Below, one piece after another: positions 1-6,941 of a stretch of DNA of 64,000 nt (positions are counted from its first letter, which is position 1; each line of letters begins with the position of its first letter). Source of the DNA: Streptomyces sp. NBC_01306 (GTDB lineage: Bacteria > Actinomycetota > Actinomycetes > Streptomycetales > Streptomycetaceae); contig NZ_JAPEPC010000001.1 in the NCBI RefSeq assembly GCF_026340465.1, forward strand, positions 62,001 to 126,000. Direction: 5' to 3'. The notes beneath the pieces are model-generated. The model was not told the origin of the DNA. It made no database searches and saw nothing but the letters and a program-made list of their open reading frames with translations. The position numbers and the translations under genes were made by a program.

Positions 1-75
1 GCGACCTTCCGCAACTGGGATCTGCCGGTGCGCCGTCAGATCTTCGCCGGGTTCCGGACCGCGAGGGATGCCTGA
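1..75 (+). CDS. egtB: EgtB C-terminal fragment (gene starts before the window)
   Basis: The first 75 bases encode the last 24 residues of a protein (ATFRNWDLPVRRQIF...) ending in TGA at 73-75. The NWDLPVRRQIF-GFR ending is what I know as the C-terminus of the ergothioneine sulfoxide synthase EgtB. That iron enzyme joins hercynine and gamma-glutamylcysteine with oxygen. The stop overlaps the egtC ATG by one base, so the genes are translationally coupled. Only the tail is visible, so the identification leans on egtC and egtD following. Confidence 0.85.
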   Translation, partial: ATFRNWDLPVRRQIFAGFRTARDA

Positions 76-899
76 TGTGCCGTCATATCGCCTGTCTGGG
101 GCCGTCGGAGCCGCTGGGTGAGGTGCTGGTGCGGCCTCGGCACGCGCTGGTCCGCCAGTCCTGGGAGCCGCGCAGGCAGCGCCACGGGACGGTCAACGCC
201 GACGGGTTCGGGGTGGGCTGGTACGCCGATGACGACCCGGTGCCCGCGCGCTACCGGCGCGCCGGACCGATCTGGGCCGACCTCTCCTTCGCCGATCTCG
301 CCCGGGTCGTACGCAGCGGGGCGGTGCTGGCAGCGGTCCGCGACGCCACCGAGGCGGGCGCCGACGGGGAGGCCGCGGCGGCGCCGTTCGCCGCGGGTCC
401 CTGGCTGTTCAGCCACAACGGCGCGCTCACAGGCTGGCCCGTGAGCGCGGCACCGCTCGCCGCCACGCTCCCGCCGGCCGAGCTGCTCGGGATGGCGGCG
501 CGCTGCGACTCCGCGCTGATCTGGGCGCTCGTCCTGCACCGGCTGCGGGAGGGCGATCCGCTCGGCCAGGCGCTGGCCGACAGCGTCACCGACCTCGCGG
601 CGGCCGCGCCCGGCTCACGGCTCAATCTGCTGCTCACCGACGGCACCGCCATCGCCGCCACAGCCTGGGGCGACACACTCTGGTACCTCACGGAGCCCGG
701 CACGACCGCCTCCACCGCCTCCACCACCACCGGCAGCACCGGCAGCACCGGCAGCACCGGCGCCGACGCCGGCCGCACAGTCGTCGCTTCGGAGCCGTAC
801 GACGACGGTCCGGGCTGGCGCGAGGTCCCCGACCGCACCCTGCTCGTGGCGACCCGTACCGATGTCCAGCTGACCCCACTCAAGGAGCCCACGGCGTGA
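75..899 (+). CDS. egtC: Gamma-glutamyl-hercynylcysteine sulfoxide hydrolase EgtC
   Basis: This 274-residue protein is a class II glutamine amidotransferase-fold hydrolase. In ergothioneine biosynthesis it removes glutamate from gamma-glutamyl-hercynylcysteine sulfoxide. It begins MCRHIACLGP, and Cys2 is the N-terminal nucleophile exposed after Met removal. WLFSHNGAL around residue 113 is the substrate-pocket motif of the family. The ATG overlaps the egtB stop by one base, and the 3' end overlaps the egtD GTG by four bases (GTGA). Residues about 209-232 form a Ser/Thr/Gly-rich low-complexity loop encoded by a tandem 9-bp repeat, an insertion not needed for catalysis in the family. Length is normal apart from this. 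The context makes the assignment firm. Confidence 0.93.
   Translation: MCRHIACLGPSEPLGEVLVRPRHALVRQSWEPRRQRHGTVNADGFGVGWYADDDPVPARYRRAGPIWADLSFADLARVVRSGAVLAAVRDATEAGADGEAAAAPFAAGPWLFSHNGALTGWPVSAAPLAATLPPAELLGMAARCDSALIWALVLHRLREGDPLGQALADSVTDLAAAAPGSRLNLLLTDGTAIAATAWGDTLWYLTEPGTTASTASTTTGSTGSTGSTGADAGRTVVASEPYDDGPGWREVPDRTLLVATRTDVQLTPLKEPTA
732..758 (+). repeat. Three tandem copies of GGCAGCACC inside egtC
   Basis: GGCAGCACC occurs three times in a row and encodes Gly-Ser-Thr units inside a Ser/Thr/Gly-rich stretch. Because the unit is 9 bp, expansion or contraction keeps the frame. It probably makes a flexible surface loop. Confidence 0.8.
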
Positions 900-1867
900 G
901 TCCGTTCCAGCTGACCCGCACCCTGCCCGAGGACGCGACGGACGCCGCCCTGCGCGCGGACGTGCTCCAGGGCCTGACCCGTACGCCCAAGACACTGCCG
1001 CCCAAGTGGTTCTACGACGCGCGGGGCAGTGAGCTGTTCGAGGAGATCACCGCGCTGCCCGAGTACTACCCGACCCGGGCGGAGCGGGAGATCCTGCTCG
1101 CCCGTGCGGGCGACATCGCGGAGGCCACCGGCGCCCGCACCCTGATCGAGCTGGGTTCGGGGTCATCGGAGAAGACCCGGCATCTGCTCGACGCGCTGCC
1201 CGCGCTGGAGGCGTACATCCCGGTGGACGTGAGCGGGAGCGCGCTCACCGCGGCGGCGGAGGCGCTGCTCGCCGAGCGGCCGGGGCTCGCCGTGCACGCG
1301 CTGATCGCGGACTTCACCCGTGAGCTGGCACTGCCGGCCGCCCCGGGGCCCCGGCTCGTCGTCTTCCTGGGCGGCACCATCGGGAATCTGCTGCCGCCCG
1401 AGCGCGCCGCGTTCCTGCGATCCGTACGGAATCTGCTCGATCCGGGCGACCACCTGCTGCTCGGTACGGACCTGGTCAAGGCGGAAAGCGTGCTGGTCCC
1501 GGCGTACGACGACACGGCCGGTGTCACCGCCGCCTTCAACAAGAACGTACTGAGCGTCATCGACCGGGAGTTGGGGGCCGACTTCGATCCGGACGCCTTC
1601 GACCATCTCGCGGTCTGGGACAGCGAGAACGAGTGGATCGAGATGCGGCTGCGGGCCCGCGGGGCGTTCACCGTGAAGATCCCGGAGCTGGATCTGGCGG
1701 TGCCGTTCGCGGCGGGCGAGGAGATGCGGACGGAGGTGTCCGCCAAGTTCCGCCAGGAGGGGGTGCGAACCGAACTGGGCGCGGCGGGCCTGGCATTGGA
1801 CCACTGGTGGACGGATTCCGGCGGGCGGTTCGCGCTGTCGCTCAGCGGTCCACCAGCTCGTCCGTGA
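896..1867 (+). CDS. egtD: L-histidine N-alpha-methyltransferase EgtD
   Basis: This 323-residue S-adenosylmethionine-dependent enzyme converts histidine to hercynine (N,N,N-trimethylhistidine), the first step of ergothioneine synthesis. The fold signature ELGSGSSEKTRHLLDAL (about residues 85-101) is the SAM-binding loop. FLGGTIGN at about 156-163 is typical of the EgtD/DUF2260 family. The length matches mycobacterial EgtD (about 320). It starts at GTG 896, overlapping the egtC stop by four bases. A PPKWFYDARGSELFEEIT segment near the N-terminus is characteristic of the family. It is the last gene of the operon, and the next gene is convergent. Confidence 0.95.
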   Translation: MSPFQLTRTLPEDATDAALRADVLQGLTRTPKTLPPKWFYDARGSELFEEITALPEYYPTRAEREILLARAGDIAEATGARTLIELGSGSSEKTRHLLDALPALEAYIPVDVSGSALTAAAEALLAERPGLAVHALIADFTRELALPAAPGPRLVVFLGGTIGNLLPPERAAFLRSVRNLLDPGDHLLLGTDLVKAESVLVPAYDDTAGVTAAFNKNVLSVIDRELGADFDPDAFDHLAVWDSENEWIEMRLRARGAFTVKIPELDLAVPFAAGEEMRTEVSAKFRQEGVRTELGAAGLALDHWWTDSGGRFALSLSGPPARP

Positions 1868-3107
1868 GGAGTTTCGACGCCTTCTTCGCGGCTGTTCCGG
1901 CGTCCTGCCCTGTGAGCACGTCTGTCATATAGGGCTTGATCGGGTTGTCCGCCTCGACCGCCGCCCAGCGCGGCGAGTTCGGGGTGGCCCGGCCGCGTGC
2001 TGCGCCCGCGGCCATCGCGGCGGTCCCCTCCTCGCCCTTGACCACGCCGGCGAGCTTGGCCTTGTTGGGGACATAGCTCATGGTCCGGGCCAGCTCGGTC
2101 TGCCACTTGCGGCCGGCCAGGGCTTCGACGACTCCGACCGCCGCGTCACCGTGGGGTGCCTTGTCGGGAATGATCAGGTCGGAGCCGCCGGTGAACACCG
2201 CCGACGGCCTGGCCGCCGTCTTCCCGGGGATCGGGAAGAAGCCGAGCTTGCCCTTGAGCGCCGGATTGCTCTTCAGGATGGTCTGCGCGGTGCCGGGCAC
2301 CGCGATGATCTGCGCGACATCGCCGCCCGCGAACACGTCGGCCTGCTGCGGATGGGCCTCGTCCGCGTTCTTGGGCCCGTTCCCGAGGCCCTGGAGCTCC
2401 TTGTAGAAGTCCATGCCCCTGATCGCGGCCGGACTGTCCAGGGCCCCGGTGAAATTACCGCCGGCCTCCTCGGCCAGTTCACCGCCCTCGTCCCAGATGA
2501 AGCCGGAGAGGGTGTACCAGTCCTGTCCGGCCAGGTAGATCCCCTGCCGGCCGCCGTGGTCGAGCACCTCGGTGTCCTTGATCCACTGCGCGCGGGTCTT
2601 CGGCGGTTCGGAGATCCCGGCGTTCCGGAACAGGTCCTTGTTGTAGATGACGACGCGGTTGGCCGCGTACCAGGGGATGCCGTACTGGGCGCCGTCGATG
2701 CTTCCGGGGTCGGCGAGACCGGGCAGCCAGTCCGAACTGCCGAGGTCTCGGGCCGATTCGAGGGTGAGGTCGCGCAGCCCGCCGCTCTCCGCGTACATCG
2801 CGACCTGGGTGTTGCCGACCTCGATCAGGTCCGGGCCGTGGCCGGACCGCAGGGCCGCCGTGACCTTGGCGCCGATTCCGCCCCACTCCTGGATCCGGAC
2901 AGCCAGCTTGACGTCCTTGTGCTCACTCTCGTACTCCCTGGTGAAGCGCTGGACGAAGCCGTCGGACGCGCTGCCCTTCATCAGCCACACCGTGACGGTG
3001 GTGGTGCTGTCCCCCATGCCCGGCAGCCGGCCGCAGCCGGTGAGCGCGGTGGCGGTGAGTGCGGTGGCGAGCAGGACGGCGCGGCTCAGGCCGGGACGGT
3101 TCTTCAC
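1842..3107 (-). CDS. DasA-like sugar ABC transporter solute-binding lipoprotein
   Basis: This 421-residue extracellular binding protein of the CUT1 sugar ABC family has a signal peptide and a lipobox (TALTGC, lipidated Cys25). From memory it closely resembles Streptomyces DasA, the chitobiose-binding protein: VWLMKGSA, DLIEVGNTQ, GIPWYAANRVVIYNKDLF and a C-terminal NPIKPYMTDVLTG all have counterparts there. I start it at GTG 3107 because GAGGTGA lies about 6 nt upstream. An upstream in-frame extension to 3236 would put residues before the signal peptide. No permease genes are adjacent, so it must share permeases and the MsiK ATPase encoded elsewhere. Its 3' end overlaps the convergent egtD by 26 bp. 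A dre-like site lies 84-99 bp upstream of the start. A role in GlcNAc-oligosaccharide uptake is inferred, not shown. Confidence 0.85.
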   Translation of the reverse strand: MKNRPGLSRAVLLATALTATALTGCGRLPGMGDSTTTVTVWLMKGSASDGFVQRFTREYESEHKDVKLAVRIQEWGGIGAKVTAALRSGHGPDLIEVGNTQVAMYAESGGLRDLTLESARDLGSSDWLPGLADPGSIDGAQYGIPWYAANRVVIYNKDLFRNAGISEPPKTRAQWIKDTEVLDHGGRQGIYLAGQDWYTLSGFIWDEGGELAEEAGGNFTGALDSPAAIRGMDFYKELQGLGNGPKNADEAHPQQADVFAGGDVAQIIAVPGTAQTILKSNPALKGKLGFFPIPGKTAARPSAVFTGGSDLIIPDKAPHGDAAVGVVEALAGRKWQTELARTMSYVPNKAKLAGVVKGEEGTAAMAAGAARGRATPNSPRWAAVEADNPIKPYMTDVLTGQDAGTAAKKASKLLTDELVDR

Positions 3108-3190
3108 GGAGGTCACCTCTGTCGTAAGGACACGGCAGTTCATGACCCGACGTGGGGGAAGCGCGGACGGCTTGAACGGGTTGGCTGGAT

Positions 3191-3206
3191 TTTGGTACAG
3201 ACCAAT
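3191..3206 (-). promoter_or_regulatory. Candidate DasR operator (dre)
   Basis: On the minus strand this reads ATTGGTCTGTACCAAA. The known DasR element is centred on TGGTCTAGACCA, and the core here matches 10 of those 12 positions (TGGTCTgtACCA). It lies upstream of a DasA-like gene, exactly the kind of target DasR represses in response to glucosamine-6-phosphate. Confidence 0.7.
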
Positions 3207-3347
3207 CCTCGCGGTCAAGGCCCGGGGCGCCCGCACTTGCGATGACCGCCGGGGTACAGCGGCCCGTCAGCCCCGCGGCCCGGTCGGCGGCGCGCGGAGT
3301 ACGGCTCCGTACGGCACCGTGGAGGGAGGCGACGAAAGGAGCGGGTC

Positions 3348-3563
3348 ATGTCGGACCACACCTACCGGGTGACGGAGATCGTCGGTACCTCGCACGAGGG
3401 CGTGGACCAGGCCATCCGCAACGGTCTGGGGCGCGCGGCCGGCACGCTCAGGGGCCTCGACTGGTTCGAGGTCACCGAGGTGCGCGGGCAGATCGTGGAC
3501 GGCCAGGTCGAGCACTACCAGGTCGGCCTGAAGGTCGGCTTCCGGCTGGAGGACGAGGGGTGA
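3348..3563 (+). CDS. Dodecin flavin-binding protein
   Basis: This 71-residue protein has the dodecin pattern: TYRVTEIVGTS at the start, a single helix (VDQAIRNGLGRAAGTLRGLDWFEV) and two strands (VTEVRGQIVDGQVEHYQVGLKVGFRL). Dodecins form hollow dodecamers that bind flavins or CoA derivatives as a buffer store in the cytosol. Trp46 in the LDWFEV motif is the residue that stacks on the isoalloxazine ring in this family. An AAAGGAG Shine-Dalgarno sits about 7 nt before the ATG. It is monocistronic-looking, with a 69-bp gap to the next gene. Confidence 0.93.
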   Translation: MSDHTYRVTEIVGTSHEGVDQAIRNGLGRAAGTLRGLDWFEVTEVRGQIVDGQVEHYQVGLKVGFRLEDEG

Positions 3564-3632
3564 CCCGGCGCACTCCCCCGCCCGGCGGAAGAGGCTGGGG
3601 AATGCGCGCCCGGCACGGACGTTGAACCCGTT

Positions 3633-4634
3633 GTGAGTTCTGCGATCTCCTCGACCCCGTTCTCCGTACTGGACCGCTCCCGTACCCGCGAAGGGCGTGA
3701 CGGCCCGGAGGCCCTGCGCGACACCGTGCGCTTCGCGCAACAGGCCGAGGCGCTGGGCTACCACCGGTTCTGGGTCTCGGAGCACCACAGCGTGCCCGGC
3801 GTCGCGGGCTCCGCACCCACCGTCCTCGCCGCCGCCGTCGCGGCCGCCACCTCGACGATCCGGGTGGGCACCGGCGGGGTGATGCTGCCCAACCACCGGC
3901 CGCTCGTCGTCGCGGAGCAGTTCGGTGTGCTCGAAGCGCTCTTCCCGGGCCGGATCGACATGGGCCTGGGCCGGTCCGTCGGGTTCACCGACGGCATCCG
4001 CCGGGCACTGGGGCACGGCAGGCAGGACGCCGAGGACTTCGCCGCCCAGCTGGCGGAGCTGCTGGGCTACTTCTCCGGCGACCAGACCGCGCACCCCCAG
4101 GTCCACGCCCGTCCGGCGGAGGGGCTGCGGCTGCCGGCCTTCGTCCTGGCGACCGGCGCGGGAGCACAGGTGGCGGCCGGGGCGGGACTGCCGCTGGTGA
4201 TCGCCGCCGTTCGCGGCGAGGACGAGATGCTGCGCGCCGTCGACGGCTACCGCGACGCGTTCCGGCCTTCGGCCTGGGGCGAGCGCCCGTACGTCGTGCT
4301 CTCGGGCACCGTCGCCGTTGCCCCCACCACCGAGGAGGCACGCCGGATCCTGCTGCCCGAGGCCTGGTCCACGGCCTACTCGCGCACCCATGGCATCTTC
4401 CCGCCGCTCGCCCCCGCCGAGCGGATCACCGGTCTGCGGATGACCGAACGGGAGCGGGCCCTTTTCGACGAGGCCCGGCGCGGCCAGCTGCACGGCACCG
4501 AGGACGAGGTGGCGGACGGTCTGGAGAAGCTGCTGAGCCGCAGCGGCGCCGACGAGTTCCTGGTCACGACCAGTACGTACGACCGTACGGCGCTGCTCGA
4601 CTCCTACCGGCGGCTGGCGCGGATCACCGGCTGA
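3633..4634 (+). CDS. LLM-class (luciferase-like) flavin-dependent monooxygenase
   Basis: This 333-residue TIM-barrel protein belongs to the bacterial luciferase superfamily, MsnO8-like branch. Visible family segments include GYHRFWVSEHHSVPGVAGSAPTV, IRVGTGGVMLPNHRPLVVAEQFG and FPGRIDMGLGRS. Such enzymes use reduced FMN (or F420) and oxygen on an unknown substrate, and members of this branch are common orphan genes in actinomycetes. It starts at GTG 3633 with no strong Shine-Dalgarno. No dedicated flavin reductase is next to it, although the flavin-binding dodecin gene just upstream is suggestive. The substrate cannot be predicted. Confidence 0.85.
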   Translation: MSSAISSTPFSVLDRSRTREGRDGPEALRDTVRFAQQAEALGYHRFWVSEHHSVPGVAGSAPTVLAAAVAAATSTIRVGTGGVMLPNHRPLVVAEQFGVLEALFPGRIDMGLGRSVGFTDGIRRALGHGRQDAEDFAAQLAELLGYFSGDQTAHPQVHARPAEGLRLPAFVLATGAGAQVAAGAGLPLVIAAVRGEDEMLRAVDGYRDAFRPSAWGERPYVVLSGTVAVAPTTEEARRILLPEAWSTAYSRTHGIFPPLAPAERITGLRMTERERALFDEARRGQLHGTEDEVADGLEKLLSRSGADEFLVTTSTYDRTALLDSYRRLARITG

Positions 4635-4663
4635 CACACCGGGCCGCGGCCGCTGTCCCCGCA

Positions 4664-5467
4664 CTACCCGGCGACCGTCCGGCCGCCCTCCAGCAGGGTC
4701 TTCAGTGCCGAGAGGATGAGGACCCAGCCGCCGCTGACGCCCTCCAGCATCTTGCTCGCGGGGCTGTCGAAGCCGTCGTGCGTGATGGTCAGCTTGACCC
4801 CGGCCGACGGCACTTCGGCGGGCTCGATGTCGAAGGTGACCCTGGATCGCTCCTTGCTCGCCTCCGCGAACTCCTCGTCCGACACGTCGTCGGACATCTC
4901 CCGGTGCATGGACTGGAACGTGTGCCAGGTGTACGAGAGCCGCTTGCCCGGTTCGGCCTCGATGACCCGCTGGCCGAGGTCCTCGAAATCCCCGTCGGGA
5001 CCCATCTTCCACTCGACCACCGATCCCGGCTCCCAGTCCGAGCGTGGCCCCCAGCCGTCCATGTACTGCTTGATGAACTCCCAGTCGGTCAGGGCCTCGT
5101 AGAGCTTCTCGGGGGTGGTGCGGATATAGGTGACGTAGACGAATTCCGGCTTGTCCATGGCTGGTCCTTCCAAGGTCTGTCTGAGCTCCGAGAGCGCCGT
5201 CAGCCGCCCGCGTTCGTACCGGCCGATCCAGCGGTCGGCCATCTCCTGGATGGGCACGGGGTTGAGGTAGTGCAGCTTCTGCCTGCCATGTCTGACGGCC
5301 GTCACCAGATGGGCCCCGGCCAGCAGCGCGAGGTGTTTGCTCACCGCCTGCCGGCTCATCTCCAGGCCCTCGCTCAGCTCCCGCAGGCTCTGCCCGTTCC
5401 GGGCGTTGAGCCGGTCGAGCAGCCGCCTCCGGTTCGGATCGGCCAGTGCCCGGAACGCCTCATCCAT
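4664..5467 (-). CDS. ArsR-type repressor fused to an AHSA1/SRPBCC domain
   Basis: One uninterrupted frame of 267 residues joins an ArsR winged helix (about 1-100) to a START/AHSA1 domain (about 105-267). The first part has ALADPNRRRLLDRLNARNGQSLRELSEGLEMSRQAVSKHLALL. The second has KPEFVYVTYIRTTPEKLYEALTDWEFIKQYM and KRLSYTW. No metal-binding Cys pair typical of metal-sensing ArsR is seen, so the SRPBCC pocket may be the ligand sensor. An internal ATG at 5158 (MDKPEF) is preceded by GGAAGG, so the second domain could also be made alone. I start it at ATG 5467, and a GTG two codons upstream is possible. A perfect palindrome just upstream suggests autoregulation. It is convergent with the monooxygenase gene. 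Confidence 0.85.
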   Translation of the reverse strand: MDEAFRALADPNRRRLLDRLNARNGQSLRELSEGLEMSRQAVSKHLALLAGAHLVTAVRHGRQKLHYLNPVPIQEMADRWIGRYERGRLTALSELRQTLEGPAMDKPEFVYVTYIRTTPEKLYEALTDWEFIKQYMDGWGPRSDWEPGSVVEWKMGPDGDFEDLGQRVIEAEPGKRLSYTWHTFQSMHREMSDDVSDEEFAEASKERSRVTFDIEPAEVPSAGVKLTITHDGFDSPASKMLEGVSGGWVLILSALKTLLEGGRTVAG

Positions 5468-5482
5468 GCCCACACCCGAAGT

Positions 5483-5506
5483 ATAGGCAACCATATGGTT
5501 GCCTAT
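5483..5506. promoter_or_regulatory. Perfect 24-bp palindrome, probable ArsR operator
   Basis: The left arm ATAGGCAACCAT is followed directly by its exact reverse complement, giving 12+12 bp with no spacer. It sits 15 bp upstream of the ArsR-AHSA1 start and is AT-rich for this genome. ArsR repressors commonly bind such sites over their own promoters. Confidence 0.85.
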
Positions 5507-5559
5507 CAACCGGAGGTTCCCCGTCCGGGTGCCGCTCCCGGCTCTGCTACGGTTTCCGC

Positions 5560-5628
5560 ATGTCAGTGATCCGTTGGTATCAGCGCTATGAGCCGGCTCC
5601 GGGTGGAGCCGGAGGTCACGTGCGCTGA
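5560..5628 (+). CDS. 22-residue leader peptide with Trp/Tyr codons upstream of DAHP synthase
   Basis: ATG 5560 opens a short frame encoding MSVIRWYQRYEPAPGGAGGHVR. Trp6, Tyr7 and Tyr10 are clustered, as expected of a leader peptide that senses aromatic aminoacyl-tRNA. There is no Shine-Dalgarno. A TACGGT -10-like hexamer at 5548-5553 would place the transcription start on or next to the A of the ATG, so the peptide may be read from a leaderless mRNA. The end of the frame lies in a hairpin, and a strong terminator hairpin follows before the aromatic-pathway gene. The call rests on this arrangement, and I have no homologue in mind. Confidence 0.6.
   Translation: MSVIRWYQRYEPAPGGAGGHVR
5593..5612 (+). 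promoter_or_regulatory. Leader hairpin (CCGGCTCC-GGGT-GGAGCCGG)
   Basis: A perfect 8-bp stem with a GGGT loop lies inside the leader-peptide frame just after the second Tyr codon. A ribosome stalled on the Trp/Tyr codons would cover or free this stem. Its GGCTCCGG (5595-5602) can also pair with CCGGAGCC at 5641-5648, an alternative fold that may be the switch. Confidence 0.55.
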
Positions 5629-5651
5629 CCGACCGATCACCCGGAGCCAGC

Positions 5652-5678
5652 AAGGCAGAGACGCATCGTCTCTGCCTT
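5652..5678 (+). terminator. Attenuator-type terminator before DAHP synthase
   Basis: AAGGCAGAGACG pairs perfectly with CGTCTCTGCCTT around a 3-nt loop (CAT), followed by a short T-run. It lies 24 bp after the leader-peptide stop and 81 bp before the DAHP synthase ATG. It is in the right place for transcription attenuation. Confidence 0.75.
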
Positions 5679-5759
5679 TCGTCGTACAGGCGGGCTGGTA
5701 CCGGGCGGGCGTGCACCGCACGCACAGGGCCTCCCGCCGCAGCAGAACGGGAAGCCCTC

Positions 5760-6854
5760 ATGAACACCTCCACCACCGAAGCGTCCGACACCGGCGACCT
5801 GCGGGTCACCGGCTTCCAGCGCCTCGTCGCACCGTCGGCCCTGCGGGACGAACTCCCCCTGGACGCCGAGCGCGTGGCGCTGGTCCGCGACAGCAGGGAG
5901 GCGGTGCGGTCCGTACTCGCCGGGGAGGACGACAGACTCCTCCTCGTCGTCGGCCCCTGCTCCGTCCACGACCCGGCGGCAGCACTGGAGTACGCCCGGC
6001 GGCTGGCGGCGGCCGCCGCGCCGCTGAGCGGTGAGCTCTGCGTCGTCATGCGCGTCTACTTCGAGAAGCCGAGGACGACGCTCGGCTGGAAGGGGCTCAT
6101 CAACGACCCCGGCCTGGACGGCACACACGACGTGGAGCGGGGACTTCGCACAGCCCGCCAGGTGCTGGTCGACGTGCTCGGCACCGGGCTCCCGGTCGGC
6201 TGCGAGTTCCTGGAGCCGACCGGCCCGCAGTACATCGCTGACGCGGTGACCTGGGGCGCGATCGGCGCACGGACACCGGAGAGCCAGGTGCACCGCCAGC
6301 TCGCCTCCGGGGTGTCGATGCCGGTCGGATTCAAGAACGCGACGGACGGCGACGTCCAGGCCGCGGTCGACGGCTGCCGGGCAGCGGCAGGGAGCCATGT
6401 CTTCTTCGGGATCGACGGCGAAGGCCACGGCTCGGTCGTCTCGACGTCCGGCAACCCCGACTGCCATGTGATTCTGCGCGGTGGCCGCGGCGGGCCCAAC
6501 TACGGCCCGCAGGACATCAGCGACGCCCTCGCACTGCTGGACAAGGCGGGGATGCCGGGCCGTCTGGTCATCGACGCCAGCCACGCCAACAGCGGCAAGG
6601 ACCCGGTGCGCCAGGCGGAGGTCGTACGGGAGGTCGCCGACCGGGTGGCATCCGGCGAGGAGGGCATCGCGGGGCTGATGGTGGAGAGCTTCCTGCTGGA
6701 GGGCCGTCAGGAGCCGGGCCCGCTCAGCACGCTGACGTACGGCCGGAGCGTGACCGACGCCTGCGTGGGCTGGGAGGAGACCGAGCGCCTGATCGGCGAG
6801 CTGGCGGCGGCCGTCGTACGGCGGCGCGGTCGCTCACCGCGGCAGGCCGGGTAA
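5760..6854 (+). CDS. Class I 3-deoxy-7-phosphoheptulonate (DAHP) synthase
   Basis: This 364-residue AroF/AroG/AroH-type enzyme condenses phosphoenolpyruvate and erythrose-4-phosphate, the first step of the shikimate pathway. Metal and substrate motifs are visible: VVGPCSVHD (metal Cys) near residue 62, RVYFEKPRTTLGWKG near 97, GARTPESQVHR, GFKNATDG and IDASHANSGKD (metal His). The length matches the E. coli enzymes. Most Streptomyces use a plant-like class II enzyme for primary metabolism, so this class I copy is probably a second isozyme. The upstream Trp/Tyr leader and terminator suggest control by aromatic amino-acid supply. The start ATG has GGGAAG six bases before it. Confidence 0.92.
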   Translation: MNTSTTEASDTGDLRVTGFQRLVAPSALRDELPLDAERVALVRDSREAVRSVLAGEDDRLLLVVGPCSVHDPAAALEYARRLAAAAAPLSGELCVVMRVYFEKPRTTLGWKGLINDPGLDGTHDVERGLRTARQVLVDVLGTGLPVGCEFLEPTGPQYIADAVTWGAIGARTPESQVHRQLASGVSMPVGFKNATDGDVQAAVDGCRAAAGSHVFFGIDGEGHGSVVSTSGNPDCHVILRGGRGGPNYGPQDISDALALLDKAGMPGRLVIDASHANSGKDPVRQAEVVREVADRVASGEEGIAGLMVESFLLEGRQEPGPLSTLTYGRSVTDACVGWEETERLIGELAAAVVRRRGRSPRQAG

Positions 6855-6941
6855 CGATGTGAGGGACACCGCTGCCCCTCGGCTCTGAGGGCGAGACCCC
6901 GCAGCCAGCAGAGCCGCCAGAGACAACAGGGGGATCCCCGC

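Noticed and set aside
6855..6941. Possible riboswitch before the KimA-like permease gene
   Set aside because: The gap is only 87 bp and holds only a 5-bp stem (CCCTC/GAGGG).
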